A DNA stretch of 64,000 nt from contig NZ_LT629796.1 of the NCBI RefSeq assembly GCF_900106065.1, positions 4,929,501 through 4,993,500 of the forward strand. Reading direction: 5' to 3'. The position numbers were made by a program, and so were the translations under genes. Within the stretch, counting starts at the first letter, position 1; each line of letters begins with the position of its first letter. The notes below the pieces were generated by a model. The model made no database searches, was not told where the DNA came from, and worked only from the letters and a program-made list of their open reading frames with translations. The stretch is from Pseudomonas mandelii (GTDB taxonomy: Bacteria > Pseudomonadota > Gammaproteobacteria > Pseudomonadales > Pseudomonadaceae). Positions 44,060 through 53,304 of this stretch are shown here, one piece after another.

Positions 44060-45703
44060 ATGATGGCGACAAAAATAATTCCGCCCGCCGACGGCGCCTA
44101 TGCCTACCCCTTGCTGATCAAGCAATTGTTGCTGTCCGGCGTGCGCTACGAGCCGGGCCGGGAAATCGTGTATGCCGACAAACTGCGCTACAGCTACAAG
44201 ACCCTCAACCAGCGGATCCGCCGACTGGCCAACGCCTTGACCGCTGCCGGCGTCAAGGCCGGGGATACGGTGGCCCTGCTCGACTGGGACAGCCATCGCT
44301 ACCTGGAGTGCTTCTTTGCCATACCGATGATCGGCGCTGTGCTGCACACCGTGAACATCCGTCTTTCGCCGGATCAGGTGCTCTTCACCATGAACCATGC
44401 CGAGGATGACCTGGTGCTGGTGCATGATGATTTCCTACCGCTGGTTGAACAGATTCACGGGCGGCTTGAAACCGTCAAAGGTTACCTGCAGCTCACGGAC
44501 GACACAGCAACCGACACGTCGCTACCGGTGCTGGGGGAATATGAAAACCTGTTGTCCGGGGCCGCAGACCAATACGACTTTCCCGATTTCGATGAACACT
44601 CGGTGGCGACCCTTTTCTACACCACGGGCACCACTGGCGACCCTAAAGGCGTGTATTTCACCCATCGCCAACTGGTCCTGCATACCTTGAATGCCGTGGG
44701 CACTTTGGGCGTCTATCAGGGGTTGCCGCTGCTGCGCTCGGATGATGTCTACATGCCGATCACGCCGATGTTTCACGTGCATGCCTGGGGCGTGCCCTAT
44801 GTTGCCACCCTGATGGGAATCAAGCAGGTGTACCCCGGTCGCTACGAACCCAACAGCCTGGTCAGGCTGTATCGGGAGGAGAAAGTCACGTTCTCTCACT
44901 GTGTGCCGACCCTTCTGCAAATGATCCTGGGCTGTGAGGAAGCGGCACACACCCGTTTTGATGGCTGGAAAATGCTCCTGGGCGGCAGCGCGCTGACCTT
45001 GGGCATAGCCAGCGAAGCGAACGCCAAAGGTATGCAGGTGCACAGCGGTTACGGCATGTCGGAAACCTGTCCATTGCTGTGCCTGACGTACCTGCGTGAC
45101 GAAGACCTCGAACAATCCCCGCTAGCCCAACTGACTGCTCGTATCAAGACGGGCACGCCGGTGCCGATGGTCGACCTGAAAATCATCGATGCCAGTGGCA
45201 ATGACGTTGCCCATGACGGCGAGTCGCTGGGAGAGATCGTGGTGCGCGCACCGTGGCTGACCCAGGGCTATTTGAAGGAACCGGAAAAGGGTGCAGAACT
45301 TTGGCGCGATGGCTGGCTGCACACCGGCGACATGGCTTCCATCGACGGGTTGGGCGGTGTGGAAATCAAGGATCGAATCAAGGACGTGATCAAGACAGGC
45401 GGGGAGTGGATCAGCTCCCTGGAACTGGAGAGCCTGATCAGCGAGCACGCCGCCGTGATGTCGGTCGCGGTCGTGGGCATCGCCGATGAGCAATGGGGCG
45501 AACGGCCCATGGCGCTGGTGGTGTGCGAACCGGGGCAGTACCTCGACCGCAAGATCCTGGAGACGCACCTTCAAGGGTTTGTCGAGCGCGGCCGCATCAA
45601 CAAATGGGCGATCCCCAAGCAGTTCAAGTTCGTCGCCGAAATCCCCAAAACCAGCGTCGGGAAGATTGACAAGAAACTCATCCGGAAAAGCGTATCGAGT
45701 TGA
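44060..45703 (+). CDS. Medium/long-chain acyl-CoA ligase (AlkK-like)
   Basis: 547 residues, ANL superfamily. The P-loop is YTTGTTGDPKGVYFTH, the adenylate motif is GYGMSETCPL, and the hinge is HTGDMASIDGLGG...IKDRIKDVIKTGGEW. The catalytic C-terminal Lys lies in TSVGKIDKKLIRK. Length and motifs resemble AlkK-type medium-chain ligases. It makes the CoA ester used by the dehydrogenase. Last gene of operon B. Confidence 0.93.
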   Translation: MMATKIIPPADGAYAYPLLIKQLLLSGVRYEPGREIVYADKLRYSYKTLNQRIRRLANALTAAGVKAGDTVALLDWDSHRYLECFFAIPMIGAVLHTVNIRLSPDQVLFTMNHAEDDLVLVHDDFLPLVEQIHGRLETVKGYLQLTDDTATDTSLPVLGEYENLLSGAADQYDFPDFDEHSVATLFYTTGTTGDPKGVYFTHRQLVLHTLNAVGTLGVYQGLPLLRSDDVYMPITPMFHVHAWGVPYVATLMGIKQVYPGRYEPNSLVRLYREEKVTFSHCVPTLLQMILGCEEAAHTRFDGWKMLLGGSALTLGIASEANAKGMQVHSGYGMSETCPLLCLTYLRDEDLEQSPLAQLTARIKTGTPVPMVDLKIIDASGNDVAHDGESLGEIVVRAPWLTQGYLKEPEKGAELWRDGWLHTGDMASIDGLGGVEIKDRIKDVIKTGGEWISSLELESLISEHAAVMSVAVVGIADEQWGERPMALVVCEPGQYLDRKILETHLQGFVERGRINKWAIPKQFKFVAEIPKTSVGKIDKKLIRKSVSS

Positions 45704-45858
45704 AAGGCGTGGCGGGTGCAACAGGTCAGCGCCTTGATTTCAGGGTTATTCGTCCTGTCACCAGGCCTGTGTTTTTGGGAAATAAGCTCCCTGACCAGGC
45801 GGCCCGCGCCTTGCCTGGAACTGGAGGCTGACTAACGTCGATCCGACGCGCCGTACGC

Positions 45859-45890
45859 AAAAAAGCCCGCCACAAAAAGTGACGGGTTTT
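45859..45890. terminator. Bidirectional terminator after operon B
   Basis: AAAAAAGCCCGCCAC and GTGACGGGTTTT form a stem with one mismatch around AAAAA, with A-runs and T-runs on both sides, so it can end operon B and the opposing small gene. Confidence 0.75.
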
Positions 45891-45979
45891 CGGCCAATCA
45901 CCGTCAGTGCCGGGATGAGTTCGCGCTGTGGGGGGTGCCCTTTATCGTATTCACGCCCGTGCACCACTCGCCTGCAGGC

Positions 45980-46255
45980 TTACTGTTGCGGCTTCGACTT
46001 GGCTCCTTCATTCCCTGAACCACTCGAACCAGCGGCGTCTTTTTCTATCTCATGCGATTCCGCGCCGGAATTGGAACCCGATGCTTCCTCGCCCTTTTTG
46101 TCAGCCTTTTCTGCATTCGACTCGCCTTGGTTGAGCCCGGGAAGTGCGCTGGGTGGGAGGGTGGCGTCTTCCGTGGTTTTCTCGGTTGCGAGCGAGTAGA
46201 GCGGGCAGATCGAGACAAGTCCGGCGAGCATGAGAGGGGCAATTTTGCTGTTCAT
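45980..46255 (-). CDS. Small secreted polar protein
   Basis: 91 residues from ATG 46255. It has a signal peptide (LMLAGLVSICPLYSLA), then a mature chain rich in Glu, Lys, Ser and Gly with no hydrophobic core. Probably periplasmic and disordered. No family recognised. It converges on operon B. Confidence 0.6.
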   Translation of the reverse strand: MNSKIAPLMLAGLVSICPLYSLATEKTTEDATLPPSALPGLNQGESNAEKADKKGEEASGSNSGAESHEIEKDAAGSSGSGNEGAKSKPQQ

Positions 46256-46343
46256 CGTTTGCACCTGCTGTGCGAGTGGATGTACCCATTGGAAAAGCAT
46301 GGAAGGTGAACGTGCCGAGGTCAGGACGAGCGGTACAGGATGC

Positions 46344-47051
46344 TCAAGGCGCCGGCTCAAGCGTTTCGAGATTCAGCAGGGTGAAATAGCCCTCAGCCGG
46401 CCTCCATCCCGCCGTGTCGATATGAATCACATTGCCAAGCCTGACGGGCACGGGAATGGGACTATGCCCGACCACCAGCGCACGCAGGCCCGCAACGCCC
46501 TGTGTTTCCCGCTGTTCGAGGCGGCTGCGGGACCATAGGCAGCGGTTTTGGACTTGCATCAGGCGCTGGCTGCTCTTGGGCGATTGCAGTTCGTTTCGCA
46601 GTTGAGCCCATGATGGAAACGGACAATCGGCGTGCACGATGCCGATCAGGCCCTGGGCGGTTTCGACTTCGATTGCGATTGGCAACTCGGCGAACGTCGC
46701 GGCGAATGTTTTCTGTTCGGGCAGCGACAGGTGCGTGAACCATAAGCCGCCGTTGAAGATCCAGCTATCGACGGCACAGGTATCGAAGTGAACCACGTAG
46801 TCATCATGGTTGCCGCACACGGCGTGGAACCACGGCTTGTCCAGCCAATCGAGCGCGGCGCGGCATTCGGGCCCGCGGTCAATCAGATCGCCAACACTGA
46901 ACAGGCGATCGACCGAAGGGGTGAACCTGGCGGCATCCAGCGCAGCTTGCAGGCGAGTGAAGTGGCCATGGATGTCGCCAACCGCGAAATCCCGGCCGGC
47001 CGTGTTTGCGGCGAAGTGCTTCACCCGCGCCACCGCTGAGATTTCAAACAT
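46344..47051 (-). CDS. Metallophosphoesterase / serine-threonine phosphoprotein phosphatase
   Basis: 235 residues of the PPP/ApaH family. Metal motifs are GDIHGH (residues 25-30), GDLIDRGPE (about 52-60) and GNHDDY (about 79-84), with later histidines in GIVHADCPF and VVGHSPIP. This is the PrpA/PphA type of bacterial phosphatase; a diadenosine tetraphosphatase role is less likely at this length. The substrate is unknown. Stands alone. Confidence 0.92.
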   Translation of the reverse strand: MFEISAVARVKHFAANTAGRDFAVGDIHGHFTRLQAALDAARFTPSVDRLFSVGDLIDRGPECRAALDWLDKPWFHAVCGNHDDYVVHFDTCAVDSWIFNGGLWFTHLSLPEQKTFAATFAELPIAIEVETAQGLIGIVHADCPFPSWAQLRNELQSPKSSQRLMQVQNRCLWSRSRLEQRETQGVAGLRALVVGHSPIPVPVRLGNVIHIDTAGWRPAEGYFTLLNLETLEPAP

Positions 47052-47149
47052 GACAGTGCCTCATCCTCCAATCGCAGGGCGAGTTCGTTGTCAGTTGAGT
47101 TTAGGCGCGTCGGCGCCAATCGTGGGCAAGGGCTTGGGTTGATTAACAG

Positions 47150-47180
47150 AAAAACCCGGCCATTGCGCCGGGTTCTTTCG
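47150..47180. terminator. Intrinsic terminator
   Basis: Stem AACCCGGC/GCCGGGTT with a 6-base loop and TCTTTC. It lies just after the small gene at 47194-47394, which reads toward it, and upstream of the phosphatase start. Confidence 0.7.
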
Positions 47181-47193
47181 TCAGGGGACGGCG

Positions 47194-47394
47194 TTAGTAG
47201 CCAGCCGCCTGGGCGAGGTGGTTTTCCGGCGTCACGGTGATGAAGTGCAGTGGAACGTGCGGTTGTTCATCGCTGGTGCGGATTTCGACGCTGCCGACGA
47301 TTTGAAGATGTCGCTCACTCAGTCCGGTCGACTCTTGCGCCTTTGCCATAGCCATTCTCGCGTGGTTCGCTGCGATTTCATTGAGAGTTGACAC
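47194..47394 (-). CDS. Small Pseudomonas orphan protein
   Basis: 66 residues from GTG 47394, which has CGGAGA seven bases upstream; the longer frame from 47424 lacks a site. It reads STLNEIAANHARMAMAKAQE and ends HFITVTPENHLAQAAGY. No known domain. The style resembles the short cytosolic proteins common in this genus. The following 47395-47717 contains no gene I can support. Confidence 0.5.
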   Translation of the reverse strand: MSTLNEIAANHARMAMAKAQESTGLSERHLQIVGSVEIRTSDEQPHVPLHFITVTPENHLAQAAGY

Positions 47395-47717
47395 GTTACA
47401 TCTCCGGGGGGACTGACCAAGCATTGATTAGAGGGCCGCCGCGTCAGAATTACGTCGTTCCGGGGCTGCCAAGACCGGCTTGTGCAATCCCTAAGCCAGA
47501 GAGGGCCGCCTGTTGTGCGCCAGGTTTTCATAGGCGACGAATGGTTGTCGTGCTGCTGGGTTGTCGGCTTCAGCGCGACGGTTTAAATGCGTGGGCAGCG
47601 AGGTGATTGCCTTCGTCAAATCCACCGAGGTCTCCATCGCCAAGCTCTGAAGAGCGCGTTCGACATTCAATATCTGCGGCCTCGGCGGATGCCGTTAAGT
47701 CCACAAGCGACGAAAAT

Positions 47718-47811
47718 CCAGTGGGAGCGAGGCTTGCCCGCGAAGCACGCACTGCGGTTTTTCAGGTATTGCGTGTCATCGTTCTTCGCGGGCAAGCCAC
47801 GCTCCCACTGG
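47718..47811. repeat. REP doublet
   Basis: A 28-base arm CCAGTGGGAGCGAGGCTTGC... at 47718-47745 and its inverted copy at 47784-47811 with one mismatch. The GGCTTGCCCGCGAAG core is another REP family common in this group. Confidence 0.9.
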
Positions 47812-47980
47812 TTCTGTGATCACGTTGAGGTTTCAGGGGAATATTCGGGCGTAAGATAGAGGCGCTTCTTTCATCAGACGGTGCCCACGCACAACCTGTC
47901 GATCAAGCGGGTCAAAGCGCTCGCTGACAAGATCCTGGAAACCAGGAATAACCAAGGAACTCAAGGGGCCGAGGCGCCAC

Positions 47981-49219
47981 TTGTTCGAAAACATGCAAGC
48001 ACCTAACTACCAACTGCTGGAAGTCGCCAACGGTAAACCGATCAAACTCTGGACCGAAGGCGTCCCGGTCGAAAACGAAGCCAGGCAACAACTGATCAAC
48101 ACCGCAAAGATGCCGTTTATCTTCAAACACCTGGCGGTGATGCCTGACGTGCACCTGGGCAAAGGCTCGACCATTGGCAGTGTGATTCCGACGGTGGGTG
48201 CGATCATTCCCGCCGCTGTCGGCGTGGACATTGGCTGCGGCATGATCGCCGCGCGCACATCGCTGACCGCCGCTGACTTGCCGGATAACCTGCATGGATT
48301 GCGCTGCGCAATCGAAAAAGCCGTGCCCCATGGCCGCACAGTCGGGCGTGGCGTGCGGGACAAAGGGGCTTGGGATAGCGTTCCGAAACAGGCCGATCAG
48401 GCTTGGGCCGCACTGAACCCGCGGTTCAAGGCGATCACCGACAAATACCCGAAACTCGCCAACACCAACAATCGCGGGCATCTGGGCACGCTGGGCAGCG
48501 GTAACCACTTCATTGAGGTGTGCCTGGATGAAACCGACCGCGTCTGGTTCATGCTGCACAGCGGTTCACGCGGGGTTGGCAACGCCATCGGCAACCTGTT
48601 CATTCAACTGGCTCAGGCCGACATGCGCCAGCACCTCGCCAACCTGCCGGACCGTGATCTGGCCTATTTCGAAGAAGGCAGCCGGCATTTTGATGATTAC
48701 GTCGAAGCCGTCGGTTGGGCCCAGGATTTCGCCAGACAGAACCGGGCCTTGATGATGCACGCGGTGATTCAGGCCACACGTAAAGTGATCAGCAAGCCGT
48801 TCGAAGTCGCTCTGGAAGCGGTCAACTGCCACCACAACTATGTGCAGAAAGAACGGCACTTTGGCCAGGATATTCTGGTCACCCGCAAGGGCGCGGTGTC
48901 GGCGCAGAAGGGCGAGTTGGGGATCATCCCAGGCTCGATGGGCGCGAAAAGTTTCATCGTTCGCGGGCTCGGCAACGAGCAATCGTTCTGTTCCTGCAGC
49001 CACGGCGCCGGCCGCGTCATGAGCCGCACCAAAGCGAAAAGCCTGTTCACCGTCGAAGATCAGGTCCGCGCCACCGCCCACGTCGAGTGCCGCAAAGATG
49101 CATCGGTGATCGATGAAATCCCCATGGCCTACAAAAACATCGACCACGTCATGCACGCCCAGCGCGAACTGGTGGAAGTGCTGCACACCTTGCGGCAGGT
49201 GGTGTGCGTGAAGGGGTAG
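47981..49219 (+). CDS. rtcB: RtcB-family RNA ligase
   Basis: 412 residues. RtcB joins RNA 3'-phosphate (or 2',3'-cyclic phosphate) ends to 5'-OH ends with GTP and Mn(II). Key stretches are DVHLGKGSTIG, GVDIGCGM (metal Cys), GSGNHFIEV, HSGSRGVG, VNCHHNY and the C-terminal CSHGAGR with the His that is guanylylated. TTG 47981 has GAGG at a good distance; ATG 47993 is an alternative. No rtcA archease or rtcR is nearby, so it is an unlinked copy. A 41-codon frame overlaps the start from upstream. Confidence 0.93.
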   Translation: MFENMQAPNYQLLEVANGKPIKLWTEGVPVENEARQQLINTAKMPFIFKHLAVMPDVHLGKGSTIGSVIPTVGAIIPAAVGVDIGCGMIAARTSLTAADLPDNLHGLRCAIEKAVPHGRTVGRGVRDKGAWDSVPKQADQAWAALNPRFKAITDKYPKLANTNNRGHLGTLGSGNHFIEVCLDETDRVWFMLHSGSRGVGNAIGNLFIQLAQADMRQHLANLPDRDLAYFEEGSRHFDDYVEAVGWAQDFARQNRALMMHAVIQATRKVISKPFEVALEAVNCHHNYVQKERHFGQDILVTRKGAVSAQKGELGIIPGSMGAKSFIVRGLGNEQSFCSCSHGAGRVMSRTKAKSLFTVEDQVRATAHVECRKDASVIDEIPMAYKNIDHVMHAQRELVEVLHTLRQVVCVKG

Positions 49220-49275
49220 GCGCTACTGCGCCAGCCCAACCTTTCCTGATCGGGCTGTTGGATGTCTGGAACTCG

Positions 49276-49689
49276 TCACTGATCCTTTTCGCAATTCACC
49301 ATCCACGACACACCGAACCGGTCCACCAGCATCCCGAAGCGTGCCGCCCAGAAAGTCTCTTCCAGTGGCATTTGCACCTTGCCGTCTTCTGATAACGCGT
49401 CGAACACACGTTGCGCTTCGGCAATGCTGTCGACGTTCAGCGAGACCGAGCAACCGCTCATGTCATCCGTGGGGCGATCCGGTGTGGTGTCCGAACCCAT
49501 GATCGCCTGATCACCCACGGCCAGACGGGTATGAATGATCAGGTTGTGCAAGTCGGCGGGGAAGTGTTCGCGCGCCGGGCTTTCGCCGAAGGTCATCATC
49601 ATTTCGATCTGGCCTGGCAGGGCTTGCTCATAGAAGGTGAAGGCAGCTTTGCAGTCGCCGTTGAAGATGAGGTAGGGATTGATTTTCAT
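49276..49689 (-). CDS. PhnB-like VOC-superfamily protein
   Basis: 137 residues from ATG 49689. It begins MKINPYLIFNGDCKAAFTFY, the standard start of DUF1428/PhnB-like glyoxalase-fold proteins, with paired beta-alpha-beta-beta-beta modules. Metal ligands are incomplete, as usual in this group. It converges on rtcB. Function unknown. Confidence 0.85.
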   Translation of the reverse strand: MKINPYLIFNGDCKAAFTFYEQALPGQIEMMMTFGESPAREHFPADLHNLIIHTRLAVGDQAIMGSDTTPDRPTDDMSGCSVSLNVDSIAEAQRVFDALSEDGKVQMPLEETFWAARFGMLVDRFGVSWMVNCEKDQ

Positions 49690-49832
49690 GTTTTGCTCCC
49701 GGTAACCGTGGGTCTGGAGACCCACATTGGCCTTTGAATGGACTCCAAGTAGCAAAGCGTTAGACGTGGAATCGTGCCGGGTTTGTTTAGACGTTTTTTC
49801 TATGGAAGAAGCGAGGCTTATTGCTTGAACAC

Positions 49833-50438
49833 TCAGGCCGCCGCACGCGTGGCGGGCGATGGGCGCAGCAGACGCTCGACAGCGCCGATCACCAGGCTTT
49901 CCAGCAACTCATCGCGCTGCGCTTCCTCCAGCGGGTGATTTGCCAGCCAGCCGGGGGCGCTGTTGAGCAAGTTGGCGATGGCGTGTCCGGCGGCGATCAA
50001 ACCCTGTTCGCCGAGGCGGGACGGGGCGCCGAGCATCTTCAATAGCGTGCGCTCGTATTGCTCGCGCAACTGTCGAACACGCGCTTGTTGCTCGGCGTTC
50101 AGGCAGCCGCTGTCGCGCTCCGCCAGGCGAAAATGCCACGGCATTTCCCGGTGCAGATTCAAATGCGCGCGGATCAGGTTGGGCAGTTTGTCGCGTTTCG
50201 CCGAGCCTTTTTGGTCGATGCGCCCCAGGGTCGACAGCAGTTCTTCGTAGAACTCCTCGATCAGGTCGAGCAGCAAGTGCTGCTTGCTCGGGTAATGGTG
50301 ATACAACGAGCCCGGGGACAGCCCCAGGCACGTTGCCAGCTCACGCATGCCGACCTGCCCGAACCCCTTGCTGGCGAACAACTCCAGCACGATGTCCCGG
50401 TACTCGGCGAAGCGCGAGCAACGCTCAGGCATAGGCAT
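49833..50438 (-). CDS. TetR-family transcriptional regulator
   Basis: 201 residues from ATG 50438. The N-terminal helix-turn-helix reads GQVGMRELATCLGLSPGSLY and is followed by HHYPSKQHLLLDLIEEFYEEL. The ligand domain is all helical. Its start overlaps the end of the dehydrogenase gene, so the two are co-transcribed and it probably senses a fatty-acyl compound and controls this operon. Confidence 0.9.
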   Translation of the reverse strand: MPMPERCSRFAEYRDIVLELFASKGFGQVGMRELATCLGLSPGSLYHHYPSKQHLLLDLIEEFYEELLSTLGRIDQKGSAKRDKLPNLIRAHLNLHREMPWHFRLAERDSGCLNAEQQARVRQLREQYERTLLKMLGAPSRLGEQGLIAAGHAIANLLNSAPGWLANHPLEEAQRDELLESLVIGAVERLLRPSPATRAAA

Positions 50439-51276
50439 GGAAGCCACGTCCTGTCTTGCGTCCCAGGTAGCCGGCGGCGACCATTTCCTTGAGCAGCGGA
50501 GCGGGGCGGTATTTGCTGTCGTTGAAACCGTCGTAGAACGCTTCGAGAATCGCCAGCACGGTGTCCAGACCGATCAGATCAGCCAACGCCAGCGGACCGA
50601 TCGGCTGGTTGCAGCCCAGGCGCATGCCGGCGTCGATGTCGTCGGCGCTGGCCAGGCCTTCCTGGAACACCAGAATCGCTTCGTTGATCATCGGCACCAG
50701 AATCCGGTTGACCACGAACCCCGGACGGTTGCCGGCGGTGATCGCGGTTTTGCCGAGGGTGGTGGCCATGTCCAACGCCAGGGCGTGGGTCGCGTCGCTG
50801 GTTTGCAGGCCGCGAATCACTTCGATCAGGCCCATCACCGGCACCGGGTTGAAGAAGTGCAGGCCGATGAAACGCTCAGGCTGGCTGACGCTGGCGGCCA
50901 GTTGAGTAATCGACAGCGACGAGGTGTTGGAGGCAATCACGCACTCGGCGCTGACCTGCGCGGCGATCTGTTGCAGCACGCGCAGTTTCAGGTCGAGGTT
51001 TTCGGTGGCGGCTTCGATCACCAGCTGCACGTTGTGCAGGCTGCTGTAATCGGTGCTGGTGCGGATCCTGGCGAGGGCGTCGAGCTTTTGCGCTTCGGTC
51101 AGGGTTTCCTTGGCAATCTGCCGGTCGAGGTTTTTGCCAACGGTGGCCAGGGCTTTTTGCAGCGCGCTCTCGGAGATGTCGATCAAGGTCACGTTGAAGC
51201 CGGCCACTGCGCAGACTTGCGCAATGCCGTTGCCCATGGTGCCCGCGCCGATCACGCCGATGTTTTGCAGATTCAT
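50425..51276 (-). CDS. 3-hydroxybutyryl-CoA (3-hydroxyacyl-CoA) dehydrogenase
   Basis: 283 residues, normal for the short-chain-specific enzyme. The NAD-binding start is GVIGAGTMGNGIAQVCAVAG; NTSSLSITQLA and FIGLHFFNPVPVMGLIEVI hold the catalytic Ser and His, and GFVVNRILVPMINEA begins the dimer domain. It interconverts 3-hydroxyacyl-CoA and 3-ketoacyl-CoA. It could serve the operon B pathway 5 kb away, but it has its own TetR regulator. Confidence 0.93.
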   Translation of the reverse strand: MNLQNIGVIGAGTMGNGIAQVCAVAGFNVTLIDISESALQKALATVGKNLDRQIAKETLTEAQKLDALARIRTSTDYSSLHNVQLVIEAATENLDLKLRVLQQIAAQVSAECVIASNTSSLSITQLAASVSQPERFIGLHFFNPVPVMGLIEVIRGLQTSDATHALALDMATTLGKTAITAGNRPGFVVNRILVPMINEAILVFQEGLASADDIDAGMRLGCNQPIGPLALADLIGLDTVLAILEAFYDGFNDSKYRPAPLLKEMVAAGYLGRKTGRGFHAYA

Positions 51277-51441
51277 GTTCCGTCCTTCCGATCAAACCCT
51301 GCGATACCTTGGCCGACGTAACGGCCGAAGGCGTACTATTGGCCGCGAGTCTAGAACCGGCAGGGCGGTTGTCCTATGCCGCAACTGTTCAACGGTGCTG
51401 GTGTTTTTTGCCATTCGGGCGATGGGGAGAGAAGCGTTCAA

Positions 51442-52494
51442 ATGCGGGAAAAGGACTCGGTGGCGGCCTACTTCGTGCAGGCGATGATCCATGGGCAGGG
51501 GGACAATCCGCAGCGTTCGCGAGCTGCGCTGGAAGAGGCGGGCATCGACCCGGCATTGATCGAGCAGCCGACCGCCCGCGTGCCGGCGAGCGCGTTTGCT
51601 GCGCTATGGCTGATTCAAATCCGCGAATTGAACGATGAGTTCTTCCGACTCGACTCCCACGGCATGCCACCCGGCAGCTTCGCGCTGATCTGCCGCGCCT
51701 TGATCCAGGAACCCGACCTGCACAAAGCCATGCGCCAGTGCCTGGCCAACTTCGCGCTGTTCCTGCGCGACTTTCGCGGCACCCTGACCGTGCGCGGCAA
51801 ACGCGCGATCATCAGCCTGGACAGCCACGCGCAAAACGAAGACGCCAGCCGTTTCGGTGAAGAGACGTTCCTGGTGTTGATGATCAGCCTGCTGTGCTGG
51901 CTGGGCGGGCGGCGCATCCCGATCGACCGCGCGGACTTTCGCCACGAGCGCGTGTCCCTCAGCGACGACCGACTGCTCTGGGGCCCCAACCTGACCTTCG
52001 GCGCCGAACGCACCGAAATCGAATTCGCCAGCCACTACCTGCGCCTGCCGGTGGTCCAGGACCTGGCTTCACTGAAAGTGTTCCTGCGCACGGCACCGCA
52101 ATGGCTGGTGATCCGCTTCCGCAACCAGCATGGCCTGGCATCACAAGTCCATCAGCGCCTGCGCAACAGCCATTACAGCCAATGGCCGACCTTGCAGGCG
52201 TTCGCCCTGGAACAACACCTGAGCCCCAGCACCTTCCGCCGCAAACTGGAGCGGGAAGGCTGTTCGTATCAGGAGATCAAGGATGAAGTGCGGCGTGGGG
52301 TGGCGTTTGAGCAGTTGCGTGAGAGCCGGGCGAGTATTAGTGATATTGCTGAGCAGCTGGGGTTTCAGGAACCGAGTGCGTTTCATCGGGCGTTCAAGAA
52401 GTGGACGGGGGAGAGTCCTGGACGGTATCGGGCGCGGTTTCAGGATTCCCAGTTGATGCCGAGCGCGAAAAACTTGGGCGGTGGTGCGAGGTAA
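51442..52494 (+). CDS. AraC-family transcriptional regulator
   Basis: 350 residues from ATG 51442 (GGGGAGAG upstream); ATG 51376 would add 22 residues. The N-terminal domain is of the arabinose-binding-like type, and the C-terminal HTH includes LEQHLSPSTFRRKLEREGC and SISDIAEQLGFQEPSAFHRA. It diverges from the hydroxyacyl-CoA dehydrogenase gene and is a likely activator of it. The same domain type as the regulator at 33-34 kb, but a different protein. Confidence 0.9.
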   Translation: MREKDSVAAYFVQAMIHGQGDNPQRSRAALEEAGIDPALIEQPTARVPASAFAALWLIQIRELNDEFFRLDSHGMPPGSFALICRALIQEPDLHKAMRQCLANFALFLRDFRGTLTVRGKRAIISLDSHAQNEDASRFGEETFLVLMISLLCWLGGRRIPIDRADFRHERVSLSDDRLLWGPNLTFGAERTEIEFASHYLRLPVVQDLASLKVFLRTAPQWLVIRFRNQHGLASQVHQRLRNSHYSQWPTLQAFALEQHLSPSTFRRKLEREGCSYQEIKDEVRRGVAFEQLRESRASISDIAEQLGFQEPSAFHRAFKKWTGESPGRYRARFQDSQLMPSAKNLGGGAR

Positions 52495-52591
52495 ATGGGG
52501 TTTAGGGTTGTTGCGTGTGGTGCAAGGAAATTTCGGGAACTGAGACGTTGGGGTTAGGCAGCGGAGATGGTGGTCGCTGCTGCCTTGGTGT

Positions 52592-52783
52592 TTAGTGTGC
52601 CTTAATTAGTTTTTCGGCGATCCATTGCGCGATTTGCGTAACGACGGCGTTTCCGGCAGCGAAAGCCTCTGCAAGGTTGGACGCATCCAGTCCGAGGCAA
52701 AGCCCATCATTTTCAGACGCTCGCTGCCGCTCAGCCATCTGATGCCATCCGTTCGGTTGAGCGATGAAAGTGGTACAGCCCAT
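52592..52783 (-). CDS. Possible small orphan protein
   Basis: 63 codons, MGCTTFIAQPNGWHQMAERQ to IAEKLIKAH, with a helical second half. No domain and no clear ribosome-binding site. It is the only candidate in the 440-base gap 52495-52935 and may be chance. Confidence 0.3.
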   Translation of the reverse strand: MGCTTFIAQPNGWHQMAERQRASENDGLCLGLDASNLAEAFAAGNAVVTQIAQWIAEKLIKAH

Positions 52784-52935
52784 AGCGATTTGGGAGCCGG
52801 CTTTGTTTGCCCGGACCGGCGCCGATGCTCAGTGCGTAAAGTGCAGGCACTGGCTTTTAATCGGATTTAAAGAGACGATCCGGGTTGCGTTGGACGCTGT
52901 TGACCAGAACCGAATACACATGGAGAAATGGATTT

Positions 52936-53229
52936 ATGAGTGACTCAAATAAAGAAAAATTTAACGATCTTGTTTATAAAATAATGAGCTTGTTAATCGA
53001 TGCTTGTCCGGTGCACAGGAGTATTGGGCCAGCTGATTTTGGCTACCCTGAAGGCGAGACGGACCCCGAGTCTTGCTACTACATCCCTGCGGCTGACGAG
53101 GCATTTTTGTACGAATGTATTCGGTGGCTGAAGGATGAAGAGCTTATCCGCGGGGAGCACGAGTACGTAGCGACCATCTATGGCTTGGAGATGTTTAACG
53201 GCCTGCCTGAGTGCCTAAAAACCAACTGA
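52936..53229 (+). CDS. Hypothetical protein
   Basis: 97 residues from ATG 52936. It contains DFGYPEGETDPESCYYIPAA and then an amphipathic segment FLYECIRWLKDEELIRGEHEY, which looks like a winged-helix end. No family recognised with confidence. AT-richer than the AraC gene before it. A hairpin (53236-53268) without T-run follows. Confidence 0.6.
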   Translation: MSDSNKEKFNDLVYKIMSLLIDACPVHRSIGPADFGYPEGETDPESCYYIPAADEAFLYECIRWLKDEELIRGEHEYVATIYGLEMFNGLPECLKTN

Positions 53230-53304
53230 TGGCGAGGTGATCGTTTCCAGATTGTTGGGACGATCACCCTTCACGCGCTGAAGCGAAAAGATCGGAGATC
53301 TGTA

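Noticed and set aside
53236..53268. Hairpin after the hypothetical gene at 52.9 kb
   Set aside because: Good 9-bp stem but a long loop and no T-run, so not called a terminator.
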